From: Sthenelais limicola
Lineage: Eukaryota > Annelida > Polychaeta > Phyllodocida > Sigalionidae
Assembly (NCBI GenBank): GCA_942159475.1
Contig: OW804096.1
Coordinates: forward strand, 130,376,941 to 130,440,940
Length of the DNA: 64,000 bases
Reading direction: 5' to 3'
Position numbers and translations under genes: made by a program. Each line of letters starts with the position of its first letter. Positions within the stretch are counted from its first letter, which is position 1. Below, piece by piece: positions 25,641 to 40,200 of the stretch. The notes beneath the pieces were generated by a model. It saw nothing but the letters and a program-made list of their open reading frames with translations. It was not told the DNA's origin and ran no database searches.

Positions 25641-28118
25641 GACCTGGAAGAGCCGGTGAGAGCATACATTAGATGATACAAAGCTTCATATATTAAGTAT
25701 GAGGGGGAGGATTTCATAACACAAATAGGTTCTCCCGAATCTATGACAAGACAAAAATAGATCGCTCGAAGTTTTTAAAAGCTTTTAAAGTTTTCGAAGC
25801 TTTTCCGTGGATTCAGTTACATATCCAAGCACTTGTAATTGAAAGAGCTTTCGTATATGGCTCTATGAATAGATTCATCATGTGTAGCCATATAGAGGTT
25901 GGAATATTGCCCCAAAATATATCGTTGAGGGAAAATCATATCTGACATGTATTAATGATCATTAGTATCATGAGACCTTTTTGAAACCCAACAGGAGAAT
26001 CTATCACATCGCAATACCAAATAGATCTGAGTCATGATGGATTGCAGGTTATAAATCAATGATAACAATGGGAACGCCAGCGCTTTGTTCAATTTATTTG
26101 ATCTTATTCCAGAACTTATTTGCTCGATGGATAGGTAATAGTGTATTACATTACTGTCATGGATATCCTGAACCTTCCCGATCCAAAATAATTGATTAAT
26201 TGTAACCTATGGAATGTCGAGAGATTCTTTTGTACAAATATAGACATGTAGTACACGCTCAGCGCCGGCCTCGTAAATTGAAGGAGCTTTACTGGAAATG
26301 TTTCCTTCCAAATCGTAAATCATGTTTTTTAACATCGTAAAAATCGTTGCAAGAGAAAGCTAAAGGATTATGCAGAAAAATCATAATCCTTAGTCCCCTA
26401 TAGTCCGCTGGCCAGTGCAAGACAAGATGGCGTTCCCATTAGCATGTGACGTCCACCAGTGCATCACCAGTCAGGACAACGCAGGAAAAAAACTTGACCC
26501 GGCATGGTTTTTGATCTAACCATCTTCTGATTAGCAGGTGAACACTCCACTGCCAAATTTGATGGAGATTTACCAACAAATTATGAGCCTGAATGCAAAG
26601 AGAACGGAAGAGTGAGGAAGAGGGAGAGGGAGAGAGACAGACAGACTGGCAGATTGCAATTGAAAGAAAATAAGAAAGAGACGGACGGGAAAGGAGAGGA
26701 AGAGTAGAGAAAATAAAAAGGAATTATATTTTGCCTGTGTTAAATTAATATTGCTCATTTCATTCATTATTTCTGATACTAAGTACTAAGTCAGGAATAA
26801 AGTCTTTTGTGTGTCATAAAATATTAAATTCTGAATTAATAAAAAAACTAATTGTGTGAGTATTACCGGGGATAGCTCTAGCAGAACCAGACTAAGAATT
26901 TGATCTATTCAGCGAATGAATAATAGCAACAATATAAGAAAAGTCTCACAATTTAATCCAGTTTCGTCACAGAAATACAAGAGCCTTTAAAGCCCAAATG
27001 CAAAAGTCTGAGGTTACCCAATGAGTAGAGTCAGTTGGAGAATGAAAATGCCAGCAAATGGACAGAGTTTTGGTGCGGCTGGCTGTAGCTCTAGGTGGGT
27101 CCTGGCCTCGTCGTCCTTTCCCCCGTTCTTCTTTGTCCTCCTCCCACTCTCACCACCAGCTCTAGATGTACCAGACTCTATCTCATTTATTATTAATATG
27201 ATTATGGGTTGGAAACCCTTTTGAACCCAGGTTAAAGCCCCCATCTCCGCTTTATTTTAAGGTATAGACAAAGAGAATCCTTTGTCTGAGAAATAGGCTA
27301 ACAATACTATAAGATTTAATGTCTAAAACTCGGTAAATGAATATAAATGAAATTAATAAAATATTCATATTTCCACAGTGAGAAGTAACCCAAAGTTAAA
27401 TAAAGAACAAGCAAATCCACTATATTACTTTAATATGTGCATAGCATATCATACAACACAACCCTATTTACTACTGGATAATTAAATCACTAAAGAAGAA
27501 ATCACTAAAGAAGGAATACAATGATAAAATGTACAAAATATTTTAAACCTATTTTTTTAAAAAACAGTTGTGGGTTACTTGATGCTTAGTTATAGCAAGT
27601 TATATAACTATAGGTTGCCGCTCAGAGAATGCCAGGGTGGGAGGTGGTGTTATCTGAAACAAAGGCTAAGCAAGCTTTATTATTTGGGCACGCTTGACTG
27701 ATTTCATAATCCACACATTGCGTAATTTCCCTGCCTCGTTGGTCGTAGAATCAATATAACGAAATGTGCGTAAATTTCTACGCTATTTCGTTTTGTTTCT
27801 AGGGAACATTCTGAGCGTGTACATGCATATTATGTAACTACATTTATATAGATATAGATCTATGGTGTATCAATATAACGTATTATTTCAACGTTGGGTT
27901 TAAACAGGTCATAAGATACCGTTAAAATTATTATATCTTCAAAACGCATCACCCCACAAGAGGATAAGAGTGTTCTCGAACACCCTTCGAGAAGGAAATA
28001 CCTTAAAGTACAACTAGAGGAACCGTTTGAACCCCAAGAAAAGTGTTCTGAACTATCACATCATAGTATGGAACCTATACACTAAATTGTAATAACCAGC
28101 ATCCAGAGGTAAATATGG
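25641..28118. other. non-coding stretch
   Basis: Contains the GA-rich tract (26601-26715) and frames on both strands at 27014-27244 that are mutual shadows. Nothing recognised. Confidence 0.65.
26601..26715 (+). repeat. GA-rich purine tract
   Basis: Mostly A and G with AGAGGGAGAGGGAGAGAGAC-type units, degenerate toward both ends. Confidence 0.7.
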
Positions 28119-28200
28119 ACTTAGATTTAGATTTAGAAAACTTTTATTGCTAATATATTAGCCAATCAGAGGAGCGCTCCAGCAAATGGGAGGATTCCAG
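28119..28200 (-). mobile_element. 3' end of a retroposon with (TAAATC)n tail
   Basis: On the minus strand a sequence with AATAAA (28148-28143) and GTTTTCTAAATC runs into three hexamer repeats. This is again the pattern of a non-LTR retroposon 3' end. The upstream boundary is not visible; about 55 bp of body before the signal is assigned loosely. Confidence 0.45.
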
Positions 28201-31200
28201 CCCCCCTGGTGGTAATTACAGTACATGTGAGTAGAGTAACAATTCCATTTCAGTCATAGACTGGCAATGGTTCTCTACCTTTATACAGTCATAGTTTTCG
28301 GAATACAATATTATAGCAATATGGGTGCCTAGACAATTAAAAAAATAATAATGACAGTAACATTCGCTCGATGAGGATTAACAGATTTAAATTTTCCCGG
28401 GGGGGAACAAATTGAGGGGAAGAGATGTTCATGAAGGAAAAGTCAGTCAGTAGGAGGTGACATATTAAATAATTGAATAATCCACATAGATTATACATAT
28501 GTAACTATATAAAATAATCGTCATTCCAGACTTAGATGTCCTCTTTCATGTGAATGTCTCGAGAATTCTCCTTTGATACGACTTCTACAAACATCTGCTG
28601 TGAGATTCCGAACTGCCCATGATATAATAGTCAGAACAAAGGCAATGTGTTCTGAAATGCAACGTCAGCATATCCCCCCCCCCCCCCCTTGTACTTAAAC
28701 TGTGCCTTTGGCGCAATGTTCCCTGGACGGTTTAATTTTTTTTAATCATTTGCGTTGGGCTCGATCATTATCACCTGACGCGATGACATGAAGCCTAAAG
28801 GCCAAGTTATAAATGTCATCCTGATTCGCATCAGCCACCTGAGTCTAGAAATCGATTTTTCTAAACATTACGTACTCACGATAAACTCCATAATACCTTA
28901 CACCAACATCCTGATGTAGTACATAATCGTCTGGAAAACTAGATGGTGGTGAGACGACGCCTCCCACCTTGGTCCAAGGGGTGACAGAATCCACAAACCC
29001 CTTAATCCACTTTGAAGACATTTCAGTCCCTCATTCATTTATCTTTGCAAGCAGTTACTCTTCATACTTGTGTCCAACCATAGGGACGATCTTGTTTGGC
29101 CTGAGGGACCTTGCCGAACGGCACCGGGCGCTTATCGATTTAATCTGCAGCTAATACCTTGGGAAGTCCCCATGTCTCCCAAAGAAGATTTGAACGTGTC
29201 AGGTCCAGCACTACAGGTCAATTATGCCTAAGGGCCCGCGAGAGTTGTAATTGCTTCTTTCGCTCGGAGGAAAGATCATGCAGGGCCTAAATCCCGAAAC
29301 CAAATCTTCCACCTCCGTTGGGAACCAATGGCCGACGTTGAAAATATGCGAGGAAAGCTTTTAGTGCATCTAGATATCTGAGTGGAAATACTTTAATAGT
29401 ATTGTATATAGAAGAGTCAAAACTTTTTAAAGTAAACCTGGGAATACATACACCCTGAGACAGATGGAAAACGAATGATGAATCGGATCCCGCCAGCGAA
29501 ACAGCAAGGAAGGTCTTCTCATAGAGTGTTCAAGTGAGTCCTCAGGGACCAGACGAGGTCAAAATTCAATTTCTCGAATCTATTTTACCGAGTTGTTTTT
29601 TTGTTCTGAATCAAATCTGGTATGTCAATCTCAACTGGTGTAACGTTGATTTCCGTTAGAAAAGACCTTGCGGCTGGAACTTTCCACCATCGTGTTATAG
29701 AGAATGCTGTAGTTTTATATGGGTATGTTTGACAACGTGGTTACCTTATTGAACGTCTTAATTAAAGCATCTAATAGCTATAGGCCGCTTAATCAAAAGA
29801 TGTGGGGATTCAAAGAGTATAGATCATACTAAAACAGAGGGAAAAGAATGATCATCCCCGCAAACGACCGATATCGGGCGATTGAGAAGCATTGAGAGTG
29901 AATACAGAAATCTATTCAGAAGGCAATTGAGGACTGCATGCTAGTTTCTGTTTTACTTTACTGTCAAATGTGTTTTAGTTGCCTTTCTTGATGGCACCAA
30001 ATTAGAGCGACATATTTCTTCATATAAGATGTTCTTTATATTGTTAAATGTAACGAAGTCATTTATATTGATAGATGCTGTGTTATTTAAATCACCTATC
30101 AATTTCAGATTGTATATATATATCACTTCAGTGGTGCTCACGAGATCAAATTACTATCATTATTATTATACAGGGACCCATCCAATGACATAACATGCGA
30201 TTATGTTGATGGGTTTGGGGGAGAACATATTATCTGTGGATGAATGAGGGCCTGTGATCCTTTCCTCATGTGCATGATTTGTATTCCTTAACTAACAACA
30301 AGTTAAGAACAAATGGGCAAGTCATTTGTTACCGTCGGTTAGGGAGAAGGCACCCCATGTAAACCAATAGCCTAGTGCATGGCCATCGGGTTTATGGTTT
30401 AAAATCACACTCGCAATATTTTATGTTTATTAGATAATCTTCATGCCAACTGCTCGATCATTGCAGGGCTTTTCCAGCGCAGAAAAGAAAAACGACATTT
30501 GACATGAGGAGATTTTTTGGTGATCAGAAATGCCCCTGCATCCAACCATGCACTGTACTTGGCTGTTTCACATTAAACTGGTGTTGGAATTCTGAACAAA
30601 ATTGTGTTTTCTATGTGCTGGTTGGGGAACACTTCTTCACTTTTATGTGACAATATCGCACCCTATTTAGATTTCGAGGCCTCGATACATATGATTTATT
30701 CTGTCTTTATCTGTTATGAATAACTATGCATGATAAATAGTATCACAGCAGTGGGAACATTCGCGATGTATGGTTGGTATAGTGTTACAAATGAAGCAGG
30801 AAGCATATTAACTGTTATTCTATTGCCCACCCCTCAGCCCGCGGAAAAGGATTCTAATATGGCCATATTTAACTAAGTTTACGGGGCCTTTTACTACGTA
30901 TACCATATGGAATTCTGGCAAGTAAATGTATGAGAAACCTATGGGGCCTTCGTGGTGAATAAACAACACTTGACTTGCCCCAACCTTCGCTGTAATTGAC
31001 TAACTTCACCCAGGATATGCAGCGGCCAACACACCTCCTCACTGGTTCTATAGACAGTCTTGTATCAGTATTATTGGGCAGGTGTTTCGCGGAACATATC
31101 TGTTTCCCTAGTGTAAGCGTCACTTTCACTATTAGGGTTCACTGCACTGGAGTAGTGGCTTTTCTATCGTCGCTGATGCATCAAGAAAACAACAATTAAT

Positions 31201-34200
31201 AGGCATCACTGCTATCTTTTCCAGTTATTGATTTAAGATGTCAAAATTATGTTCTTGTAATTTATCAGGCCAATGATAACTCGGTTAGTTAACTGGATAG
31301 GTTCCAAAGCATAACGTTGAGAGTACTGCTTTGATAATTATGTATGACTAAGAAGGTGTTGACAGTGAATTATTGTATTAGTGTTTTGGTAACTAAGTCG
31401 GACCGAATCCTTCAGAACGATACTATTTAGCTTTTCAGACTTTCAACGAAACACCAATTAGTTAATTATACAGAATACATTTTAATAATAGTTAATAATC
31501 ATGAAGTGATTACTCATTGTAACGTCATACGTGCGAAACTTGTGTAACAGAGAGACCTTTTAACATAGATTTATTCGTCTTCCTATTAGGTTATGAGGCG
31601 CGATTTCCATTTTTATAGAACTAACCTTACACATTCCAGACTTTTCTATATACAATGATATAGCCTATATACCTTCGTTAATGCTCTTCAATTTAGGTTT
31701 TCTAGCATTATCCGTCATCCACTTCCAAGTTCATTTAGTTCGTTCCTTATCACTCGTTATCCATTTATTCACTTTCCCGACCAAGTAGCTTATAGTAAAT
31801 CTACCGCTCGTTTGATGCTGCATACATATTCACCATAAAGTTTTCTGATGTCCCTATATAGATAGAAAAAGCCTCCAAAGGCATCCAGCCATAGAATGTC
31901 TTGCCTCCGGAATATTGACCCCGCCCAGTCAAGATGGTTTAAGGGAATCCGTGCTCAGTTTTATGGTTTTGCCAATACTGTGGTCCCGCTATGGAGCCAC
32001 GCATCGTTTAAATGACCTTCGATATATTCCATGAAACAAGTTTTGCCCCATGAGCCAATAATATCCTGGATAAAGCCAGTGATTTGGGGTTTAAATCACT
32101 TTGGAGACACCATTTTTCTCCGCTTTTCTAATCTTACTCGGTTTATTCTTGCCATTTTTATCTCAGACAATTAGTGAACGATAATATTCGGATCAAATCG
32201 TTACACATTCCCACAATGGTTATTTATTTTTGTTGTTGTTGACTTGTGAACACATTTGATACCGATACAAACTTATTAAACTTATTAATACACGGTATAT
32301 GTTGGACTAAATCATTACTATCAGCTTTTGACTTGTGGGAGTTTTGCATAGTTGCATAACATCAAATATGAATATATGATTACATTGTATTATGTTTTTG
32401 AAACGGCTGGAATTACCAATATGTTAATGAACCAATAGAATCAAATATATATATATATAACGGTCGTAAACTTTGCGTCCCCCCACTATTCCACCCCCTA
32501 AAAATTATGAAAACTGCCTGCCAGATAAGTCTCTTTTTTCAGGGATAGGAACATGAACATCTGAGGAGTAGAAGAAGTTTTAGCTTGAGCGCAAAAGTGT
32601 TGAACATAGTGTCATCGCACCTTGTTAAAAAACGTCCCCCAAAATTGTCTCCAATATAGAAACTGTAGCGGTATGTAAAATCCGACTAGGGTCAAGCAGT
32701 GAAGGTTCAGTGTTTTTCTAGTTTTCTGAATCTCTACCTGGTACAGAGCAAGCGGAAAGTCACCCGTCCATTGATCTGTGTGCTTGTTTTGGTTTTAGAT
32801 CGGTTAGTGCTAATGTGTTCCTTAACTATTTACTTCCTCGACCGGGCAAAGATCGCATTACTAGAAATTAAGAAAATTAAAACGGAAAGCATGTTTGCAT
32901 GAAAAGTGCCATGCTTAATTAACTACAGTGCAAATACATTAATGTTGTCGACTACTTCTGCCCGCGTTTCTTCCACACTATACATTGTATTAATTGTTTA
33001 AGGTTATCTTGACCAAAATCATAATAATTGTTCAATAGAATTGAGGACAACAAAACAACACTTCCGCAAAAGAATGGTTTGCGCATCTATGGAAATATGC
33101 ACATTCTGCGAAATTTGGTTTAACAAGGCGCACGAATATAGCCTGCTTTTATTTTCTATTTTCCATATAGAATATTATAGTTACTGCATCGTAGCACACA
33201 CCATTGAAGTCACTAAGGGGAAATTTTAAAAAACGCGAACCAGAAATAACCTATCATCTTTGAATAAAAAATATTCACTGAACATAGACAGGTCCATGAT
33301 TGCTGGAGTCTTGGCAATCTCGCCGTCTACGGAGCCATATAATTGCTCCTATAGCCCTATTAGAAAATAACCGTTCTGATAATAGACAAAATGTAAACTT
33401 GGTGCATTTCATCTGATAAAGCCATGGCATAATCATAGACCTACACACACATTCCATTCGCTATGAGGACATAGTACACTTGGACTAATGAATGGCATAA
33501 TGCACTATAGTACTCGAAATGATTACCAAGATAAGTGGTATTGTCAATTGGTCAATTATTCCGCGCCTCTGCACATTCTCTGGGTTATATAACAGCGGTT
33601 TTCCAGCATCTCTGCAGAGAGTGAGACTGGAACTGTTAAAAGGTGCTGTGGGCTGACCAGTCAGACCAGTCAGATCTCCAGCCTTTACATAGATCTGTTT
33701 TCACTCACACCAAGGGACTCACCTGTTATGCAACAGGTGTCCCATATAAACATTCTAGAGACTATGAAGAGTGAGTATGTACACCGTTCTTCAAAACGCC
33801 AGGCTGCACTTACTTTAAGACCACTATAGTACACTATCTAGAGCACCCACCGGTCACAGAGGTGGTCCAAAATAGCAAGCAGTCCGCCAAACCTACTACC
33901 GCTTCTTCTAAGTAAAGACTGTTGTTAAGTTATGATTTGAATAAAGAACGATAATGTAAACAAGTGTAGTGCATGCTTCATGTGTCCCAATACTTGGCTT
34001 AACATAAAGCATACACGACACCTGTTTAAACAGTACGAATTATAATCTAGATAGGAATAATAATAATAATAATATGGCATTATCCTTCTTCATTCACTCA
34101 ATAAGTAGCTTACCACTACACATTCACTATCCATGCGTATTTTCATATAATATGTGTATTTAGAATCCTAAGTATAAAGCAAGGCAAATTTAAGCCCTTC

Positions 34201-37200
34201 ATCAAATATGCATGTCTGCTTATTACATCGTTACTTAATACTGCCTTTTCAAATCCTCAGCCAAGGAAAAGATATCCACATCGATCAGAATCATCGCTAT
34301 CCACAGTCGCATTCCGAGAAAGAGCTAGAAAGAGGGGTTAATCAGGCAGTTTCACTGGACGGTACATAACATACCTTGCCCCTGCAAAATGTAGACCCCC
34401 AATGGGTCATTCATTTAGCTTTTCCAGGGCCTCAACACATGCAATATTAATCCAATGTACCTCACGATGCTATTTAGACCTATATCAGATTTCAATGAAC
34501 GCTTTCACATTAGCCTTGTTCTGTGTTGTAGGGTCATAGGTTTCTTTTTGATTGCAGTAACTCTGTTGGATTTTGAAGTGATCTCCTGTACAGAGCCGAG
34601 TTGGGTGTTTCCCGAGATATTGCAAAGTCAGGGTATGACCCTGCTGAGGTTTGTGATAAATCGCTCGTGTGACAAAGATGGATCTATGACATAGTTTTGA
34701 CATAACGATTGATACAGCCGACATAAGTCGCTGTAGATAGATCTTGGATTTCAGACCGAGGACGAAGCAATAGAAAAACGAGCGCTGGGGATTTTCCTAT
34801 CGGGTGCGTTCTCATAACATCCAGGGACCAAAAGCAAGGCTTTCGGAAAACCTTGAAATGCGATGATTCGGTTTGTATGCGTTCAGATTTAGCTTTTAAG
34901 ACTCTGGTTGGAGTATGGAAAAGAATTCAAAGAGGTTTCGATAGATGGAGAATTTAAATATAATCCTATGTCACTATTTCTGTAAGGATTCTTTGAATAG
35001 CGTAGCCCAAGTTCCTTTCCTACTGCTTTAAATATATATAGAGAGAATCTATAAACAATGATTTCCAATAATAGCTTTGTGTTTGTTTATACCAAAGAGG
35101 AACATTTCTTACGGATCTGCTGGCTCAGGACTTTTATTTGCAGTGCACAAAGTTTCTTTTCATGACAAACGTGAGATTGAAACAACTGGCCGTAAATGTC
35201 ATCTCTCATCATCTTCAATGTGTAGACATTGCCATGTTTATTCAATTATTAACTCCTTAGTACCAACCTGTAAACAAAAGAAAGGGGAACACTCCCTCTT
35301 GGTGCTCATTACACTTTTTCAAGTTATAACCCGCCGACTAGAGCTCCAGTTTTTAGTGTCTGCCTTATATATATTTATTTTTAACCTCGTTTAAACAATA
35401 TTCATGCCTCCATACTTCGTACTTTCGTTGGGGTAATTTTGACAACCGACTTATGCGTGTACATTCCTGTCAGTGGCCTATACTTAGTGGATGAACAGAT
35501 GGATATATATTCATACACGGGGCTGAGTCAGTTGACTGCATGTCTGCCAACATTTACTCAAACTCAGACACCAAAGTTCTGCCACTGACTTCAGAGGAGG
35601 TATCATTAGCCTCTGGTTTTTAAATCGATGCTCAGCAATGCCTTTTTTTTGCGGTAGTAATGGTAATGTTAGTGGAATCCGTGTGACTTACCAGGATTAT
35701 TCTGCCAGTTTTTAGTTCCATGGTATATCACAGATAATATCATGATGTCTTTTGACGGTAGGGACCACATCGTTGATATATTTATATATGTGCGTGAAGG
35801 TTATACACACCAAAACCTAACTATTGCATCGTACCATTACTGCGTATATTGCCATTTGAAATCATAACATTTTAACTTATTGCATAAGGTCATATCAAAT
35901 AAACTATTCCAATATGAAATATGTTTTACACTCACGTGTCATGTGATATACTGCTGCCATATCATATTTAAAATTCAGTTTGTCAAGAAATAATCATGGG
36001 CTCTTCAAACCATGCAACCTTTACTAGCAGAGAAAGGTCCGTAAGTAATGAACTAGTACATTAAGGTGAGGTACAAATCGATGCAATATTGCCCGTATCT
36101 ATCATATATATATAGGCGGCCCGACGTATCTATAGGACACAGCGTCTGTAGACCTTGGATATATTCTAGACATTTAGAAACATTCCTTCGCATAATGCAG
36201 CAGTCGCCTCTCAGACGTGAAGCCAGCAGGGATTCAACACTCTTCTGGGTTTTGTGACCAGACAAGATTTGGTTTCACTAAGTTTTACATCATTTATTTC
36301 CATATGTTTCGCTGACGTGTTTCAAATTGCTGTCATGTTCTGTTTATTGATAAATGTAAAAAAAAAGTGCCACCCTCTTCCACTCCAGCGGCACATATTC
36401 CTTCCCGCGCCGATGGAATGTCTGTAGGCCTACGGACACTGGGCGTTTTTGAATTACTTGAAAGAAGACCACATGCGCATGCATGTATGGCTTTGATTGT
36501 TTCTCCTCGGGTTGAGGCCATAGCAATGCCGACTGTGGCTGCGAATGTCTTCAATACACAACAATCGATATATACAAGCCATATATAGACTGGATGGCAA
36601 AGGGTGTCCTACCCTCATTTGTGCAATCAATACATCAAAGGGAAACTGTTTGTATGTACAAATCAATGCCAGTTTGCACTGGAGAGTCACGTTCAATATA
36701 TGGATGCGCAGACTGCTGTTTCAATTTGGATACTATAATTATGGTGCGATCAGATTAGTGAGCCAAATGTTAACATAGATATCTAGTCAATACATTTTGA
36801 GACCGTTCGTAATGCTTAACTTGCAGTGCATGCCGGATTTCCTATAGGACCCTAGAGACACAATTCCCTTTTGCCATGAAATATCAAAGAGGCCATCCTT
36901 CATCAATTTATTCAGCGTTATGTATTCAGGGATGTCTTCCCATGATTATTATTCACACTTTCATTTGGCTGATGTGAATTTTATTAGTTTATCTGTTGAC
37001 GAATATACGGGAAATGTCTTTGATATATCTTCTAACGCAGTGGATTACATATTCTATATGTAACGGTCTATACAGTTCAGGTGGTGAAAGGCTCAGAGCT
37101 AAACAAGTAATTTATCACTCATCACCAATGCTATGTAGCTCGCGGTATTGCCTGACTCACATGGTGTTTCGAATTAAAAAATGCATAAATACAGGGTAAG

Positions 37201-40200
37201 TGGAATCACTTTATGTCTACGCTCAATACTTTACGTTATATCGTTTAAGAACCTGTGGAGTGTTCTTATCTAAAACACACACAAATGCCCAAACAGCTGA
37301 GGACACCTTTCCCGATGTCGGAGGCCCTTGCTTGCCCCTTCCAATAAAGAGGTGGTCGGTATTGGAACCATATACAAGCTTTATGGACGGATCTGTCGGC
37401 TCCTTTCTCAAACTAATCCATATCCAATCCATGCGGCGTACAGTTCTTTTCAGAGGCGTTTCCAGAAGTAAATTTTACTCTATACCGCGCTAATATAAAA
37501 GCGCATAATTCCTGTTCTTCCGAGGATGGCAATCACAGTTGCCGCAAATCTCCAGTGGATGGGTGTATCGGGTTGCTGATAATAGAAGGAAGAGCGACCT
37601 CCTGGAACCTGAGTGGGAGGGAGTAATCTGCATGGAACACCCGGAAGTGAGTGTCATTGTGTATAGTCACTTCCGTTGGCAACTTGTATTAAAGGCTTAT
37701 CTCTTTAAGGTAGCATTTCCCAGCTACGTTTTGTTAGTTTTAGCCAAACGCTTCATTTCCCATTGTATACCAAATAGTGGGGTGCCTACGTCAACCGATT
37801 GCAACTCTCCTGGGACGGGAGGCTTCATGGTAAATGTGTATTTTTTTGTCATCCACTTTGCAGACTATAGGGAAAAGCCTTTGGTGTGGCTTCTTACCAA
37901 ATTGGACCTTGGAGAAGCCTATATAGATGTATATTTCCTCTTTTGTACTATCAAGTAATGGTTGTTGTTGGCACCTTCAATGTCGACGAAATCAAAGCAG
38001 TGGTGGACATTCTCATGCGCCAGTCCACTGAGGCGATTCCCATGCGAGTTTGCGCCGCAGAATACCCGTTTCCACTAAATTCCGTGAGAATCGCATGAGA
38101 ATCAGCTTAATGGACAAGGGCCTTAAGAGAGATATCCTATCCCTCCTGATACTAAATTATACACGGTGTTTTATGGAGAAAAGAATAAGTGGATACCGTC
38201 GATGGCGATATACACCTTTCCCTGTAAGTTCATATATGATAATTTTCATTGTATGGTGATAACGTGTGAGCTGTTCTTACAGTAGAATTACTGCGCTGAA
38301 ATAGCAGGAAAATTAAATTAATTTAGATTTTTTTTTTACTTTTATTCCATTTACAGGCCAAGTCATTAAATTACAAGTACAATAGTTAATGAAATACGCA
38401 TTTTGTCGTTCAACGACGTTTCTCATACGTTGCCTCATTATAATCCCTATTATTATCAAGGAAGTATCCTTTTACATGACAAAGAAAACTTATTATTATA
38501 AGAACATTCTCTGTTGCTATTAGGTAGCTTATCTCTTAAATACAGGTTATTTAATTATTACAATTTCTAGACATGTAATGCCATACATAGAGATTTTTGA
38601 CTGTTTGATTTTCTTGAATATTATTATGTGACTCAATGGAAGTTTGTTAATCAATGAGATTGAGGGCTTAATATCATTATTGATCTCTCCGCAACAAATG
38701 TTTTAAAGTCATTCTTTCTCAGAAGTTTGTCTCAAGTGCATTTCAGCTGAACGATATTTGATATAAAATCGACCTTCTAACTTTTCTGTTCTAGGGACGA
38801 TGAATTTATATTTTTCTCCGATTAATTTCAAGAATTGTATTGTTGTAACAGTTTCTGTTGTCGATGTAACGATGCTAAATATCCATGATCTGTTATCCAA
38901 CGGTTGTATGTGTGTTAACCAATTTTGCTGAGACCAATACTCACCTTATAAATAGCTTCCCACCTGGATGTTGCTTTATAGAATTATACTTTTGCGAGTG
39001 GTGGACGTTATAAGAAAGATGCTGGTAGCATCCAGAAATTCCTACAAGCAGACATATCAGCTGATGGTGTTGTCGACTGTTCAAATAGAAGGATGAATAC
39101 AAAGGGACTGTGAGTCGTAACGATTTCCTTTATTTGTGTCCCCCATTTATCCCAGAAGAGAAATCTTTTGATCTTTACGAGATGCTCGCCAAAGAATAAT
39201 CATTTGGGTATGTACAAACCGTTACTTTCGAGATCAATGCCAAGTACTAGAACAAATGGTTTCAGCTGCATGATGTATTCTTGCTAACATCTTTTTAAGC
39301 CGACGGGCGCTGAAACTTTCTCCAGTTTAGAACCAGTTTCAGGGTTATAGGCAAAAGTCAGGCAATTTGTGTAATGTTTATCCTTTTGTCTGAGGCAGCA
39401 CCAATTGCTGATTCTCCCAAATCTCAGTACCACGCGCTCTAGGGGTATTTCTCAGGGGGTCAACTGAAAATGTAGATAGCTAGATTAATGAGAAGGTTGA
39501 CTGCTTCAGAAGTGCAATAAATTGGGGCGATATAGATTGACGGGTGTTTGTGTTCCATGTTCTACGTAGAGATACATAAAACGTTATGGCTGGCATAGCC
39601 AGTGTCAATAATATGGGAAGTTAAAAAATGGCGCTGGCCTATTTTACGAATATGCATGCCTTCCCAAGCTACATTCACTGTACGAAGTGGGGAACTAGTG
39701 ATCCACATCTTGCATACACCGACTGGACATTGAAGTCCATTAGTTCCCATTGAGACAAGGCCCATAAATCAGCCCCTATTAGAAATATTCTATTTTGAGA
39801 CGGCATTCCTGTCTTTCAATCGGGAAAGCGCAGATAGAAGTAGTGTTCGGTATTCGCAGTGTCTCTTGCTATTGTATCAAAACTTGAGTGGCTTCGTTCT
39901 CATTTTCTGCTGCGGCGGGATGATCTGTTCAGAAATTCTGAGGCATGTCTAACAAATCTTGGGACACAGCGAACGATTTAAGAACGCCAATTTAAGATAA
40001 AAACTAATGCTGCATTTGTTGTTTAAAATGGCGTGGCAGAAGGTAGCTTGAAAGTGTGAATTATTGTAAGCCGTTCAGCAATCAGCTATTCCATCCAGGA
40101 AGACTCCTCGGTTCGTCGCGCACAGCAATTGTTTGTTGGAAAGTATACCCCGGCAAGGAATGGGATTGAATTGGTTCAAGCACCATGAGCTGCTTGTTTT

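Noticed and set aside
37200..38260. Run of overlapping + strand frames with a shadow on the minus strand
   Set aside because: Frames overlap in different phases, have no splice pattern joining them and match no known protein.
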